Assembly: GCA_022564295.1 (NCBI GenBank) | Contig: JADFLR010000010.1 | Coordinates: 62,001 to 126,000, forward strand | DNA from: Bacteroidota bacterium | Lineage (GTDB): Bacteria; Bacteroidota; Ignavibacteria; Ignavibacteriales; Ignavibacteriaceae | Length of the DNA: 64,000 nucleotides | Reading direction: 5' to 3' | Shown here: in pieces, positions 37,962 to 47,578 of the stretch | Numbering within the stretch: the stretch's first letter is position 1 | How the letters are laid out: each line of letters begins with the position of its first letter | The notes under the pieces: generated by a model | The model's input: the letters and a program-made list of their open reading frames with translations, nothing else | What the model was told of the DNA's origin: nothing | Databases searched by the model: none | Position numbers and translations under genes: made by a program

Positions 37962-38681
37962 TTAGACATCCCACTTATAATGTACTTTAAAAAATCTTTC
38001 TATCAACCAGCAGCAGGTAAGCCATATTATAGCTAAAGACCATCCTGCTAAAACTTCTGTTAAATTATGTTGAGCACCTAAAATTCTGCTTATTCCAATT
38101 AGAAAAATAATAATGGAAGTAAAAACAAAAGTATAAACTCTAACCTCACTTCTTCTTTGCTTTCGTGTGAGGAAAACAGCAATCGTTAAATAAAATAACG
38201 TTGACATAAATGCGTGTCCGCTTGGATATGTTGCTACACTGCTTACTAATAAATCTATTGGTTCGTAAAGAACATCTTTTGCAAAAAACATTTTTATGAC
38301 CAATAATAAAAAGGAACCGCCGATAATCACTGTCGAAAACTTCCACAATAATTTATATTCTTTACGGATTGTGTAATAAACTACTGTAAAAGTAGTAGCT
38401 ATAAAAAGAAGTACCTTGCCGCCCAATGCAGCTAAATCTTTTAATGTATGAACAAATAATGATGAACCGTAAGTCTTGCTCCACTTATTTGTGTAGCCAA
38501 GATTGTCTAATAAGAAATAATCAATCCATTCGGAAACACCGTTTGTTACTCCAATCAAAGTAAGTAAAAAAACAACGCTTGCTGTTGAAAGCAGATAGTA
38601 AGCTAATTTTAGTTTTCGTCTGTCCTTCTCGTAAGAATAAACCATTCCGTGGTATTGACTTTGAGGTTCAGAATTGTGCAT
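37962..38681 (-). CDS. PAP2-family membrane phosphatase
   Basis: Integral membrane protein of 239 residues with about six helices. The PAP2/phosphatidic acid phosphatase motifs are YPSGHAF (motif 2) and SRILGAQHNLTEVLAGW (motif 3, SR-x5-H). Motif 1 is degenerate: the expected K-x6-RP reads as KMFFAKDVLYEP. The usual Asp after the motif 3 histidine is Glu here. Likely substrates are undecaprenyl pyrophosphate or phosphatidylglycerol phosphate, but the degenerate first motif leaves activity uncertain. Single gene, no clear partner. Confidence 0.88.
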   Translation of the reverse strand: MHNSEPQSQYHGMVYSYEKDRRKLKLAYYLLSTASVVFLLTLIGVTNGVSEWIDYFLLDNLGYTNKWSKTYGSSLFVHTLKDLAALGGKVLLFIATTFTVVYYTIRKEYKLLWKFSTVIIGGSFLLLVIKMFFAKDVLYEPIDLLVSSVATYPSGHAFMSTLFYLTIAVFLTRKQRRSEVRVYTFVFTSIIIFLIGISRILGAQHNLTEVLAGWSLAIIWLTCCWLIERFFKVHYKWDV

Positions 38682-38790
38682 AGAAATAATTAAATAAATA
38701 TTTAACTGGTAGTAACTTTAATTTGATGATAAAGATAAGAAAAAATAAGGAAAGAGAATTATTTTACTTACTAAGAGAATACTTAGGCAT

Positions 38791-38820
38791 AAAAAAAGCG
38801 CCCTAGTGTTTAAGGGCGCT
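38791..38820 (-). terminator. Terminator of the acidic secreted protein gene
   Basis: On the minus strand AGCGCCCT and AGGGCGCT form a perfect eight-pair stem around an eight-base loop, followed by six T. It lies 20 bases beyond the stop codon at 38840. Confidence 0.92.
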
Positions 38821-38839
38821 ATCTTCTTGGAGGTGCACA

Positions 38840-39457
38840 CTATTTATCGTTTTTATCTTTAATCACTTTTTTTTCGATGATTATTTTTTTCATCTTTTTA
38901 TGATTGCCGTCTTCATCAATTTCGAATAGTATTTCGTGTCCGTGTTCCGATTTCATATTATCAAGATATTCTTCAGCTTCTTCTCCCTCAAAGATTTCTG
39001 TTTTTTCCTCTCCGTTCTCTTTAGTGGTTACGGTTACCTTCTTATTGCCGTCTTCGATTTTTATAATTATTTCTTTATCCAAATTATGCAGGAATTTATC
39101 ATCACTAAACCAAATGGCATGGTCACCTATATGTGACTTAAATTCGAAAACTTCCCCAAAGTCGCCATCACATTTAATAATTATATTCTTTGTCCCTTCT
39201 CTTCCTTCTTCATCTATTTTGATTACAAAAGTATCTATTCTTTTTCTATTGAAATGCATTTTTTCAAACAGCTTTTCTGCTTCTTCTCCTTCAAATGTAA
39301 ATTCCTCTCCACCCGCGCTGATGGTTATCTTGTCGATATGACCTTCTATCTCGCTTAATTTATCTTTAAGATTTTCCTGGGCAAAACCAGGTGAGCTTAG
39401 CATAAAAATAATTATTGCCGGGAGAATGATCTTTACGGAAGTTTTTAATTCAAACAT
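38840..39457 (-). CDS. Acidic secreted protein with internal duplication
   Basis: A 205-residue exported protein with AAAGGAG before the ATG. The signal peptide ends SPGFAQE. The mature protein is highly charged (many Glu/Asp and Lys) and appears to contain two copies of one unit: EEFTFEGEEAEKLFEKM near 50-66, and EEKTEIFEGEEAEEYLDNM near 150-168, each followed by a basic/acidic beta stretch. No known domain is recognised. It is divergent from the kinase/regulator pair at 39671, and four phased repeats lie between them, so it may be a target of that regulator. It could be a periplasmic stress or metal-buffering protein; that is speculation. Confidence 0.75.
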   Translation of the reverse strand: MFELKTSVKIILPAIIIFMLSSPGFAQENLKDKLSEIEGHIDKITISAGGEEFTFEGEEAEKLFEKMHFNRKRIDTFVIKIDEEGREGTKNIIIKCDGDFGEVFEFKSHIGDHAIWFSDDKFLHNLDKEIIIKIEDGNKKVTVTTKENGEEKTEIFEGEEAEEYLDNMKSEHGHEILFEIDEDGNHKKMKKIIIEKKVIKDKNDK

Positions 39458-39521
39458 TTAATACTCCTTTAATTTTGTTTATTATTATATATCTAATTTA
39501 GTATTATGACGATTAAGAATG

Positions 39522-39560
39522 TGTTAAAATGCTGTTAATTAATGTTAAAAAATGTTAAAA
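39522..39560. promoter_or_regulatory. Four phased TGTTAA direct repeats, likely response-regulator binding sites
   Basis: TGTTAAAA at 39522, TGTTAATT at 39533, TGTTAAAA at 39543 and TGTTAAAA at 39553, spaced 11, 10 and 10 bases, i.e. one helical turn apart. A weaker GATTAAGAA lies one more turn upstream at 39511. OmpR/PhoB-family regulators bind exactly this type of tandem direct repeat, and such a regulator is encoded at 41232. The cluster is 65-104 bases from the acidic protein start and 111-149 from the kinase start. Confidence 0.65.
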
Positions 39561-39670
39561 TAGAAGTAAAGTTACTTTATATACCTTATTTTTAATGTTA
39601 TGAAATGAGTCCTGCTTGAAGGGGACGAGTTTTCCAATATATAGGGATAAAAATAAAAAATTATAAACAG

Positions 39671-41242
39671 ATGAAAGAGAAAAACTTAAAAATAATTATT
39701 GGGTTGATGAGTGTTGCTCTGCTTGGTTTAATAGCAGTACAGATCTATTGGATAAAGAATGCAATTGAACTTGAGGAGAAACTGTTCGATTACAATGTTA
39801 ATGATGCAATGCACTCCGTTGTAAAAAAAATCAGCCGGCATGAATCAGCAGCTTATGTTATAAATAAGCTGATTAAACCGGACGCAGATGATGTATTTGT
39901 TATTAAGAGTGATTTATTGAATAATGAAGACTTTGTTCTTAGGAAAAAAAGAATGTGGGTTAGCAGCTATAATTATGATGTTTGTGATTCTGATATTGTA
40001 ATTAGATTGGAAGCACGTAAAAATGTTGACAGTTCAAAAGTTATAGTTGAGATCAATACAATCAAAGAGGGACATAAAATTGGCATAACGCAAAAAAGAA
40101 TAATATCATCTGTACAAATTGATTCCATTAAAGTATATAAAGAAAAATTTGTAAGCGAAGTTGTGGAAGAATTAATACTTATTGGTGAAACACAAAATGT
40201 TGAAGAGAGAATAAACGAAAGAGAACTGAATAATTATATTAAGATTAATCTAATTAATAATGGAATCTCTGCTGATTTTATATTTGGAGTTAAATCTGAA
40301 AGAAGAGACACTATACTATTTTTGAAAAATGCTGATCAAATTAGTGAATTAAAAGAATCATTGTACAGAGCGCAGCTTTTTCCCGAAGAACTATTTAGAC
40401 CTGCCAACTATTTGGTACTCTCGTTCCCGAACAGGACAGGATACCTGCTTCGTTCAATTTCCACTGTGTTGCTGATTTCTGCATTATTCATCTTTTCAAT
40501 CATTTTTCTTTATTATAAAACTGTTCAAATCCTCATCAGGCAAAAGAAAGTAGCTGAAATTAAAAATGATCTTATTAATAATATCACTCACGAATTTAAA
40601 ACTCCGATCGCTACAATTACACTTGCCGCTGAAGCACTGAAGGAACCTGAATTAAATAAAGATAGAGTTGCGATAGAAAAATACTCAACTATGATTGGAG
40701 AGGAGAGCAATCGGTTGAAGCATATGGTTGATTCTCTGCTTAATACTGCTTTAATCGAAAATGGAGAGTATAGCCTGGAAAAAAGTGAAATAGATATTCA
40801 CTTTCTTATTGAAAATATAGTTAACAGGAATAATCTCAGATTGGAAACAGCTAACGGTGAAATTGTATTAGAACTACTTGCTGATGATCATCAAGTATTT
40901 GCTGATCAACATCACATCACTAACATATTAAATAACATTGTTGATAATGCTATAAAATATTCTCGATTTAAACCACTAATAAAAATTAGTTCCGTTAACA
41001 AGGGTGACGGTATATCAATTTCAATATCCGATAATGGAATTGGAATAGATAAACATCAGCAGAAAAAAATATTCGACACATTTTACCGCGTGCCCACAGG
41101 AAATATTCAGGATGTAAGAGGTTACGGAATTGGATTAAGTTATGTGAAAAAACTGGTTGAAGCACATGGTGGAATAATCACAGTTGAAAGTAAACTTAAT
41201 AAGGGAACAACATTCAATTTGTTTTTACCACATGGCAGATAA
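39671..41242 (+). CDS. Sensor histidine kinase of the OmpR-partner type
   Basis: Membrane kinase of 523 residues. A membrane helix at about 8-28 and another at about 262-285 flank a 230-residue periplasmic sensor with no recognised domain. There is no HAMP. The H-box is THEFKTP with His307, then the N-box ILNNIVDNAIKYS, G1 ISDNGIGID, an F-box DTFYRVP and G2 GYGIGLSYVKKL, ending FNLFLPHGR. It overlaps the start of the response regulator gene by 11 bases, so the two form a cognate pair. Divergent to the acidic secreted protein gene. Confidence 0.95.
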   Translation: MKEKNLKIIIGLMSVALLGLIAVQIYWIKNAIELEEKLFDYNVNDAMHSVVKKISRHESAAYVINKLIKPDADDVFVIKSDLLNNEDFVLRKKRMWVSSYNYDVCDSDIVIRLEARKNVDSSKVIVEINTIKEGHKIGITQKRIISSVQIDSIKVYKEKFVSEVVEELILIGETQNVEERINERELNNYIKINLINNGISADFIFGVKSERRDTILFLKNADQISELKESLYRAQLFPEELFRPANYLVLSFPNRTGYLLRSISTVLLISALFIFSIIFLYYKTVQILIRQKKVAEIKNDLINNITHEFKTPIATITLAAEALKEPELNKDRVAIEKYSTMIGEESNRLKHMVDSLLNTALIENGEYSLEKSEIDIHFLIENIVNRNNLRLETANGEIVLELLADDHQVFADQHHITNILNNIVDNAIKYSRFKPLIKISSVNKGDGISISISDNGIGIDKHQQKKIFDTFYRVPTGNIQDVRGYGIGLSYVKKLVEAHGGIITVESKLNKGTTFNLFLPHGR

Positions 41243-41930
41243 TAAAAAGAAAATATTATTGGTTGAGGACGATATTAATCTTGGAACAATTTTAAAAGAT
41301 TTTCTTATAATTAAAAACTATGATGTAGATCATGTTCTCGACGGTGTTGAAGGTTTGAATGCATATTATAACGGTTCGTATGATCTACTAATTTTAGATA
41401 TTATGATGCCGAAGAAAGATGGATTTACACTTGCAACGGAAGTAAGAAAGTTAGATAAGAAAACGCCTATTATTTTTCTTACGGCTAAATCATTGGTGGA
41501 TGACAGAATAAAAGGGTTAAAACTTGGAGGCGATGATTATTTAACTAAGCCATTTAGCAGCGAAGAATTATTTCTTAGAATTGAAAATATTTTTAAGCGA
41601 GTCTTTTTATCCACGCATAAGAAAACAATAGTCGATCCCTTACCAATCGGAAAATACATATTTGATTATTCCAGAAGAACTCTACAAATAAACAGCAATG
41701 TGCGAAAACTCACCTCGAAAGAATCTGAACTATTACTAATGCTTGCAATTAGTAAGAATGATGTGGTTGATAGATCTGTTGCACTTGAGGAAATATGGCG
41801 CGACAACACTTATTTTACCTCCAGGAGCATGGATGTTTACATTACCAAACTGAGATCGTATCTAAAGGAAGATCCCACTGTGGAGATAGTGAATATACAT
41901 GGAACGGGTTTCAAACTGCTGGGTCAGTAA
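41232..41930 (+). CDS. OmpR-family response regulator
   Basis: DNA-binding regulator of 232 residues. The ATG at 41232 is preferred; an in-frame start at 41184 would lie far inside the kinase gene and add 16 unrelated residues before MADNKKKILLVEDD. The receiver shows the acidic pocket VEDD (11-14), phospho-acceptor Asp56 in LILDIMMP, Thr in IIFLTAKS, and the switch Lys in LTKPFS. The C-terminal winged-helix domain includes LTSKESELLLMLA and SRSMDVYITKLRSYL. Translationally coupled to the upstream kinase. Confidence 0.96.
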   Translation: MADNKKKILLVEDDINLGTILKDFLIIKNYDVDHVLDGVEGLNAYYNGSYDLLILDIMMPKKDGFTLATEVRKLDKKTPIIFLTAKSLVDDRIKGLKLGGDDYLTKPFSSEELFLRIENIFKRVFLSTHKKTIVDPLPIGKYIFDYSRRTLQINSNVRKLTSKESELLLMLAISKNDVVDRSVALEEIWRDNTYFTSRSMDVYITKLRSYLKEDPTVEIVNIHGTGFKLLGQ

Positions 41931-42019
41931 ATAATCCACTCATCATAATTCAACTGATTTTTATAAAATCTATCCTTATTTTTATACGCTTTTTAATGAA
42001 ATTTAAAAAAGGGCATAAA

Positions 42020-43918
42020 ATGAAATTAGTATTTAATTATTCCGTTCTCACAGTATTAGTTACTGTATTGTTAATATCTTGCTCAACTGAGGAACATTTT
42101 GACGGCAGTTTTTATTACTCACCGGATATAATAAAACCCGGAGAGGATATAACTGTAAAATACAATCCTGATAGCAGTAATCTTGAAGGTAAAGATGATA
42201 TCCGGCTCGTAGCATATCTTTATGGTAATAAACTCAACAATGCTTTAGATATTCCCTTAACTAAAAATGGAAGTATTTATTCAGGTAATGTAAGAACAGA
42301 GGAGAATACACTCGGAGTTTTATTTAAATTTGCATCGGGTGAAGAGATTGATAACAATAACAAAGAAGGTTATGTAGTTTTTCTTTCAAATGACAAGGGT
42401 GATAGAATCGCAGGAAGTCTTGCTGGTTATGGAGAAGCACTCAGTCGTTGGGGTGCTTATTATAGTGACCTGGACCTGGATAGGGAAAAAGCTTATAAAT
42501 TAATTAAAGAAGATTTTGAAAAGAACCCTGAGATAAAAACACGTTTCCTCGATTCATATTTAAAAGTTGTATCCACAGTTAAACCTGAAAAGAAAGATAA
42601 AATAATTAAAAAAGAATTAGAAATACTTGCCGAATCTAATCCATCCAATGAAGAAGATCTTACAGTTTTAGCAGATTGGTATGGTCGAATTGGACCGGAA
42701 GACGAAGCAGATAAATATAAAAGTATTATTTTAGAAAAATATCCAAATAGTGAATTTGCAGAATCTGTTAAAATAAAAGAGTTTAAAAAAGAAGAAGATT
42801 TAAATAAGAAAATAAAAATTGCTGCAGAATTTCAAAAGCAATTCTCTAAGAATGAACATTCGGAGTATTTATACGATCTTATTGCGAATGAATACCGGAA
42901 TAAAAAAGAATATGAAATGGCGCTTAAATTTTTAGAAGAGAATATTGATAAACCAAGTTCATACCGTTTTTATTCAGTTGTTAATAGAATGCTTGACGAA
43001 GATGCCGATATGAATCTTGCACTTAAAATTGCTGATTTAGGCGTTGATAGATCACGGGGTGAATTGAGTAACCCTTCCTTAGAAAAACCATATTATTTAA
43101 CAGCAATTGAATGGAAAAAAGAAAGAGAATATTATCTTGGGCTTAACTTATTTGGAAAGGGTAAAGTACTTAATAGTTTAAATAGAAAAGAGGAAACGCT
43201 TAATATTCTGGAAGAAGCAGCAAAGTTAACCAAAGAAGAGGATGAATTAATTAACGAACTATACGCCAAAGCGTTGATCGAAAATGGAAAGTATGATTTT
43301 GCGATGTCGAAAATTTCGCAGTTTATAAAAACCGGGCATAACACATCTCAGATGAAAACTTATCTGAAAGAAGCATATCTGAATGAAAAAGGAACCGAAG
43401 ATGGATTTGATGCTTATACCTCTCAGTTTGAAGATGCAGCAAAGGAAAAACTGATTGAAAAACTAAAAAACGAAATGATACTCGAGCCTGCATCGTCTTT
43501 TACTTTGTTTGATATTGATGGTAATAAAGTTTCGTTTGATGATTATAAAGGTAAAATAATTATTATAGATTTTTGGGCAACCTGGTGTGGTCCGTGTCTT
43601 GCTTCTTTCCCCGGGATGAAAAAAGTTGTTGAAAAATATGAAAATGATAGTTGGGTTAAATTTTTATTCATCAACACATGGGAACGGGTGGAAGAAAAAA
43701 CTAAAAATGCTGCGGATTTTATCGCGAAGAATGACTATCCTTTTCACGTTTTAATGGATGAAGATAATAAAATCATAGAAAAATATAAAGTGTCGGGAAT
43801 ACCAACTAAGTTTATAATCGATTCTGAAGGGAATATCAGGTTTAAAAGTATTGGCTTTGCAGGCTCGGATGATAAATTGGTTGAAGAATTATCTACAATG
43901 GTAAGTTTAATTAAGTAG
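42020..43918 (+). CDS. Lipoprotein with TPR-like region and C-terminal thioredoxin (TlpA-like) domain
   Basis: About 632 residues from ATG 42020, chosen because it starts a lipoprotein signal (MKLVFNYSVLTVLVTVLLISCS, with the lipobox LISC); the open frame runs further upstream through the regulator gene. After an N-terminal Ig-like domain (about 25-115), a long helical TPR-like region spans about 150-470. The C-terminal thioredoxin fold (about 485-630) has the catalytic FWATWCGPC motif, then GIPTKFIID with the cis-Pro. It probably reduces or isomerises disulfides of exported proteins at the periplasmic face. It is 89 bases after the response regulator, so possibly part of the same regulon. 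Confidence 0.9.
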   Translation: MKLVFNYSVLTVLVTVLLISCSTEEHFDGSFYYSPDIIKPGEDITVKYNPDSSNLEGKDDIRLVAYLYGNKLNNALDIPLTKNGSIYSGNVRTEENTLGVLFKFASGEEIDNNNKEGYVVFLSNDKGDRIAGSLAGYGEALSRWGAYYSDLDLDREKAYKLIKEDFEKNPEIKTRFLDSYLKVVSTVKPEKKDKIIKKELEILAESNPSNEEDLTVLADWYGRIGPEDEADKYKSIILEKYPNSEFAESVKIKEFKKEEDLNKKIKIAAEFQKQFSKNEHSEYLYDLIANEYRNKKEYEMALKFLEENIDKPSSYRFYSVVNRMLDEDADMNLALKIADLGVDRSRGELSNPSLEKPYYLTAIEWKKEREYYLGLNLFGKGKVLNSLNRKEETLNILEEAAKLTKEEDELINELYAKALIENGKYDFAMSKISQFIKTGHNTSQMKTYLKEAYLNEKGTEDGFDAYTSQFEDAAKEKLIEKLKNEMILEPASSFTLFDIDGNKVSFDDYKGKIIIIDFWATWCGPCLASFPGMKKVVEKYENDSWVKFLFINTWERVEEKTKNAADFIAKNDYPFHVLMDEDNKIIEKYKVSGIPTKFIIDSEGNIRFKSIGFAGSDDKLVEELSTMVSLIK

Positions 43919-44133
43919 AAAAATTTATGATGTATTTTACTCCCATTTGTTGAGTCAGTTGCACAACCTGAAAATATCACCAGGAAATTGTTTCAGGGGT
44001 CTCAAAACTAATTGATTTTAGATGCTGATCCCGATTAGCTATCTGGATATGATGACAAATATTAATTCTGCAACAAACTCTTGTTTACAAGTATTAGGTG
44101 GGTAGAGAATCGTATTATATTTTTAGTATACGC

Positions 44134-45546
44134 TTATTTTATCAACTGTTTATATTGCTCATACCTTTCTAAAATTTCTTTAACATATTTTACTGTTTCC
44201 TTTCCACGGGCATATCCTCTTTTAACTACTTCATCATTATAATATTTGGGTTTCGATTTTAACTTTAGATAAACTTCAACATTATCGAACCAAATATCTG
44301 GGTCTCCTTCGTACTTTTCTGTTAGATTTCTCGCATCAGTAATATGACCGGGACCTACATTGTAAGAAGCGAGTACAAACTTTATTCTTTCAGTTGAATC
44401 GGTTATTGATTCTTTCCAGAGGTTATCGAGATAAGTTAAATATTTAAATCCACCATTAATATTTTGTTCGGGATTTTTGAGATTCGTAATACCAAATTGT
44501 TTTGCTGTGTTTGGCATAAGCTGCATCAAACCAACTGCACCTGCCCATGATTTTGTATTAGGGTTGAACTGAGATTCCTGATAAACCAAAGAAGCACTTA
44601 ACCGCCAATCCCATCCAACTAACTCTGAATATTTTTTTATCAAGTCATCGTATTTAGAAATTCCGCCGCCAGTGTTGGAAAAATATTCGCTAGTAATTCT
44701 TTTTTTGAATGCGTAACGATTTGTAAAATACTTTTTGTAGATAACTGCAAAATCCACTGTTGCTTTCATGCTATCCAGCCACTTATTAACAGCCGATTCA
44801 AACACATCCGAATCTTTTTCTACTGCCCAGGCAATTCTTTGCGAAAGAGAAATATCTGTTTCAGCATCGATATTTCTGTAGTAAACACTATTTAAATGTG
44901 CAATATTATCGTCTGAAATAGTGTAATCAATCTCTCCCGAAGATACTTGCGCAATCAGGTCTTCCGTTGTTAATTCCCGTTCTGCTTTTACAACATTAAT
45001 GTCTCCGCCAATCTCATCTGAAAGATTTATCAATCTTTGTACATAAGCAGAGTTACTTCGTACAAAAACAGTTTTACCAATTAACTCTGCGGGATCACGA
45101 ATCAACTGTTTCTCAATTTCGTGAAGTTTCATCTTTTCCCAGTTTTCAGGTTTTCGCTGCACCAACACTTGTTTTATGGTATTAATTGATTTTGTAAAGT
45201 CAACTTTTTCCAGGCGTTCTTTAGTAATTGTTAAATTGAATGCTATGAGATCACCCTTACCGGAGTTCAACATCTCAAACATCTCTTCAATATTATTAAC
45301 TATTTTTACTTCCAAATCAACATTAAAATACTTTGCAAGTTTTTTAACAAGCTCGTATTCAAATCCCATCGGCTGCCCCTTATAGATGAAGTAGCTGTAA
45401 GCGTTGTAGCCGGTAATTGCAACTAGTTTATTATCCCGCAAGTTTTCTATCTTTACTTCTTCCTCATCTTTTGGGGAACAAGATTGAAGTAAAATAAATA
45501 GAAGACTTAATAAAACAACTGCAAATATGTAACTATGTTTTTTCAA
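44134..45546 (-). CDS. mltF: MltF-like membrane-bound lytic murein transglycosylase
   Basis: Peptidoglycan lytic transglycosylase of 470 residues, cleaving the MurNAc-GlcNAc bond to 1,6-anhydro products. A lipoprotein signal has its lipobox at LLQSC with Cys23. Residues 38-275 form a family 3 solute-binding domain (FEYELVKKLAKYF, DLIAFNLTITKER), and 300-470 the SLT domain with catalytic Glu324 in YQESQFNP, GLMQLMP (339-345) and ASYNVGPGH (393-401). This two-domain order defines MltF. It stands alone on its strand. Confidence 0.95.
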   Translation of the reverse strand: MKKHSYIFAVVLLSLLFILLQSCSPKDEEEVKIENLRDNKLVAITGYNAYSYFIYKGQPMGFEYELVKKLAKYFNVDLEVKIVNNIEEMFEMLNSGKGDLIAFNLTITKERLEKVDFTKSINTIKQVLVQRKPENWEKMKLHEIEKQLIRDPAELIGKTVFVRSNSAYVQRLINLSDEIGGDINVVKAERELTTEDLIAQVSSGEIDYTISDDNIAHLNSVYYRNIDAETDISLSQRIAWAVEKDSDVFESAVNKWLDSMKATVDFAVIYKKYFTNRYAFKKRITSEYFSNTGGGISKYDDLIKKYSELVGWDWRLSASLVYQESQFNPNTKSWAGAVGLMQLMPNTAKQFGITNLKNPEQNINGGFKYLTYLDNLWKESITDSTERIKFVLASYNVGPGHITDARNLTEKYEGDPDIWFDNVEVYLKLKSKPKYYNDEVVKRGYARGKETVKYVKEILERYEQYKQLIK

Positions 45547-45648
45547 TTAAATTATTCAATGAATTGTAATTCTATAATAAATTACAAAATCAGAGGTAAT
45601 ACATCAAACAGAATGATATAATAATATGTGAATAATAGTCTGATAATA

Positions 45649-46404
45649 TTATTTGAGAATGTTTACTTTCACATTTTCAATATTTATATCGGATAATTTT
45701 TTTAGATCACCATTCTCAAATAATTGTTTATAATCCTCAATATTTTTAATTATTTCATCAGATGTGAAATTTTCCTGATCTCCGAATACAATACCCTCAA
45801 TCCACCTAACATTATGCACTCTTCTGAATCGTGAACCCCCTCCGTTTACGTGAAAATAGTAAGCAAAAAAATCCATAGAATAATCATCCTTGTTTATCCA
45901 GTAAACATAACTGTCTTCAAAATCACTTCCACCACTTTCTTGTTTAAAAGTAACTTCAATTAAATAGTATGGATTATTATTGATATTGCTTATACCAAGA
46001 TATTTTTTGATTACGGCCTTATCATTAAGCGAATATGGAAGTGTAAAAAAATAAATAACCGAATTAATTGATTCTTTAATACTGTTAGATTTTGTAGTTG
46101 TTAAATCAATCGTTTGGGTGTTAATTTTTTTAAATACTGATTTATTATCAAATCCTTCATGAATGTTTCCAGATGAATCAGAGTAGAATCGTTCGTATAA
46201 AAAGTTACCATTCTTTCTGAATACTTTGTAATGTCTGTCTCTAAAATCGAACTCAATCAGTGCATTTTTGTAAGCGGTACCGCCATATTTTTCAATGGTT
46301 TTATCAATAATATTTTGAGGATCATATTCGGATTGTGCTATCCCTATGATTGTAAATAATAGAAACATTATAATATGATAAATAATAGAGATTGGGTTTT
46401 TCAT
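45649..46404 (-). CDS. Exported protein, probably DUF6503 family
   Basis: A 251-residue protein with a signal peptide ending IIGIAQSE. The mature part begins DPQNIIDKTIEKYGG, a motif I associate with the Bacteroidota DUF6503/outer-membrane lipoprotein-carrier-like family, and has alternating strands including DFRDRHYKVFRKNG, PYSLNDKAV and YVYWINKDDYSMDFFAYYFH. The fold is probably LolA/LolB-like, which would bind a hydrophobic ligand, but that is inference. The name of the DUF is from memory. Independent gene, 64 bases from the YitT-type gene. Confidence 0.7.
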   Translation of the reverse strand: MKNPISIIYHIIMFLLFTIIGIAQSEYDPQNIIDKTIEKYGGTAYKNALIEFDFRDRHYKVFRKNGNFLYERFYSDSSGNIHEGFDNKSVFKKINTQTIDLTTTKSNSIKESINSVIYFFTLPYSLNDKAVIKKYLGISNINNNPYYLIEVTFKQESGGSDFEDSYVYWINKDDYSMDFFAYYFHVNGGGSRFRRVHNVRWIEGIVFGDQENFTSDEIIKNIEDYKQLFENGDLKKLSDINIENVKVNILK

Positions 46405-46467
46405 AATAAATCTATATTTATTTTATATTGCATCCAATTAAAGGAATAATTGAAGAATAACCAATAT

Positions 46468-47403
46468 CTAAATTCGTTTTCTAAATCCTTCACCCAAAAC
46501 TTCGTGAACGTTATGAACTGTAACAAAAGCATCCGGATCTATATCTTTTATGAGATGTATAAGTTTTCCTAATTCCTTTAATGTAACTACAGTGACAATA
46601 ATTTCTCTTTCAATATTTTTATATAAACCTCTTCCTTTAAGTGCCGTTGCACCACGGCTTAATTCATCCATAATTGCTTCTGCAATTTTTTCTGGTTTAT
46701 CTGAAATTATATAAGCAGTTCGTGCATAATCAAAACCATCTATAATTGCATCAACAAATCTGCTCGAAACAAAAAGTAGGAAGAAAGCATAGAGCGTTAA
46801 AGTCATTGCTGATCTTTCCCCGGCAAGGTCTTTAAATTCTATCATTAATCCGGCAACTGATATAACAAAAAAATCTATAATCATAATTGCAGTACCGGGT
46901 TTAATTCCAAATTTCTTTTGCATTATAGCTGCAACAATATCTGTTCCTGCTGTTGAACCGCGAAATTTAAAGACAATTCCTAATCCTACACCTATTAGAG
47001 CTGCTCCTATTATTATCAGGAAAAGAAAATCGTATTGACGAAGATGCATAATTGTTTCAGTATCCTGAAGACGAATGAATCTAAAGCCGGGGATGTCGCC
47101 CCTGAAGAGATCAATAAAAAATGAATTGAGTGTTAAACCATAAAATGTTCGAATCCCGAATTGTTTACCCAATTCTTTCACTCCCCAAATGTAAAGAGGT
47201 ACGTTAAAAACCCAAATCATCAAACCAATGGGAACCGTACCGCCGGTTAGATAGTAAAAAGCCATGGATAAGCCGCTTACTCCTCCGGGAACAACTTTGG
47301 CATCAACAAGAAAAACGCCAAATCCTATTGCCATAATTGCGGCACCTAATGCAATGGCTATGTAATCTATAAAAGGTATTCGCTTTGAATATAATTTAGA
47401 CAT
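46468..47403 (-). CDS. YitT-family membrane protein (DUF161/DUF2179)
   Basis: Integral membrane protein of 311 residues. About five helices at 10-235 form the DUF161 (YitT) part, with the GFGVFLVDAKVVPGGVSGLSMA segment and GIVFKFRGSTAGTDIVAAIM. Residues about 235-310 are the soluble DUF2179 domain (AYIISDKPEKIAEAIMDEL, GATALKGRGLY, DPDAFVTVHNVHEVLGEGF). The family is widespread and its substrate unknown. It precedes no obvious operon partner. Confidence 0.92.
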   Translation of the reverse strand: MSKLYSKRIPFIDYIAIALGAAIMAIGFGVFLVDAKVVPGGVSGLSMAFYYLTGGTVPIGLMIWVFNVPLYIWGVKELGKQFGIRTFYGLTLNSFFIDLFRGDIPGFRFIRLQDTETIMHLRQYDFLFLIIIGAALIGVGLGIVFKFRGSTAGTDIVAAIMQKKFGIKPGTAIMIIDFFVISVAGLMIEFKDLAGERSAMTLTLYAFFLLFVSSRFVDAIIDGFDYARTAYIISDKPEKIAEAIMDELSRGATALKGRGLYKNIEREIIVTVVTLKELGKLIHLIKDIDPDAFVTVHNVHEVLGEGFRKRI

Positions 47404-47578
47404 CTTTTTTCCGGATTATATTTTGTAAAAAATCTTTAATCCTTAATTGAATCATCATTAAGGAAAAAGTTTATGATTTTTGACTTCAAAATTATGTAGA
47501 TTTTAGACTAACAAAAACTGGGTTATATCCTAATAGAAAATAATAAATACTTTATCAAACAATTAAGGAAAGCGAAAA

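Noticed and set aside
41795-42019. Upstream extension of the TlpA-like lipoprotein frame into the response regulator gene
   Set aside because: The lipoprotein signal starts at 42020, and the upstream codons merely shadow the regulator gene.
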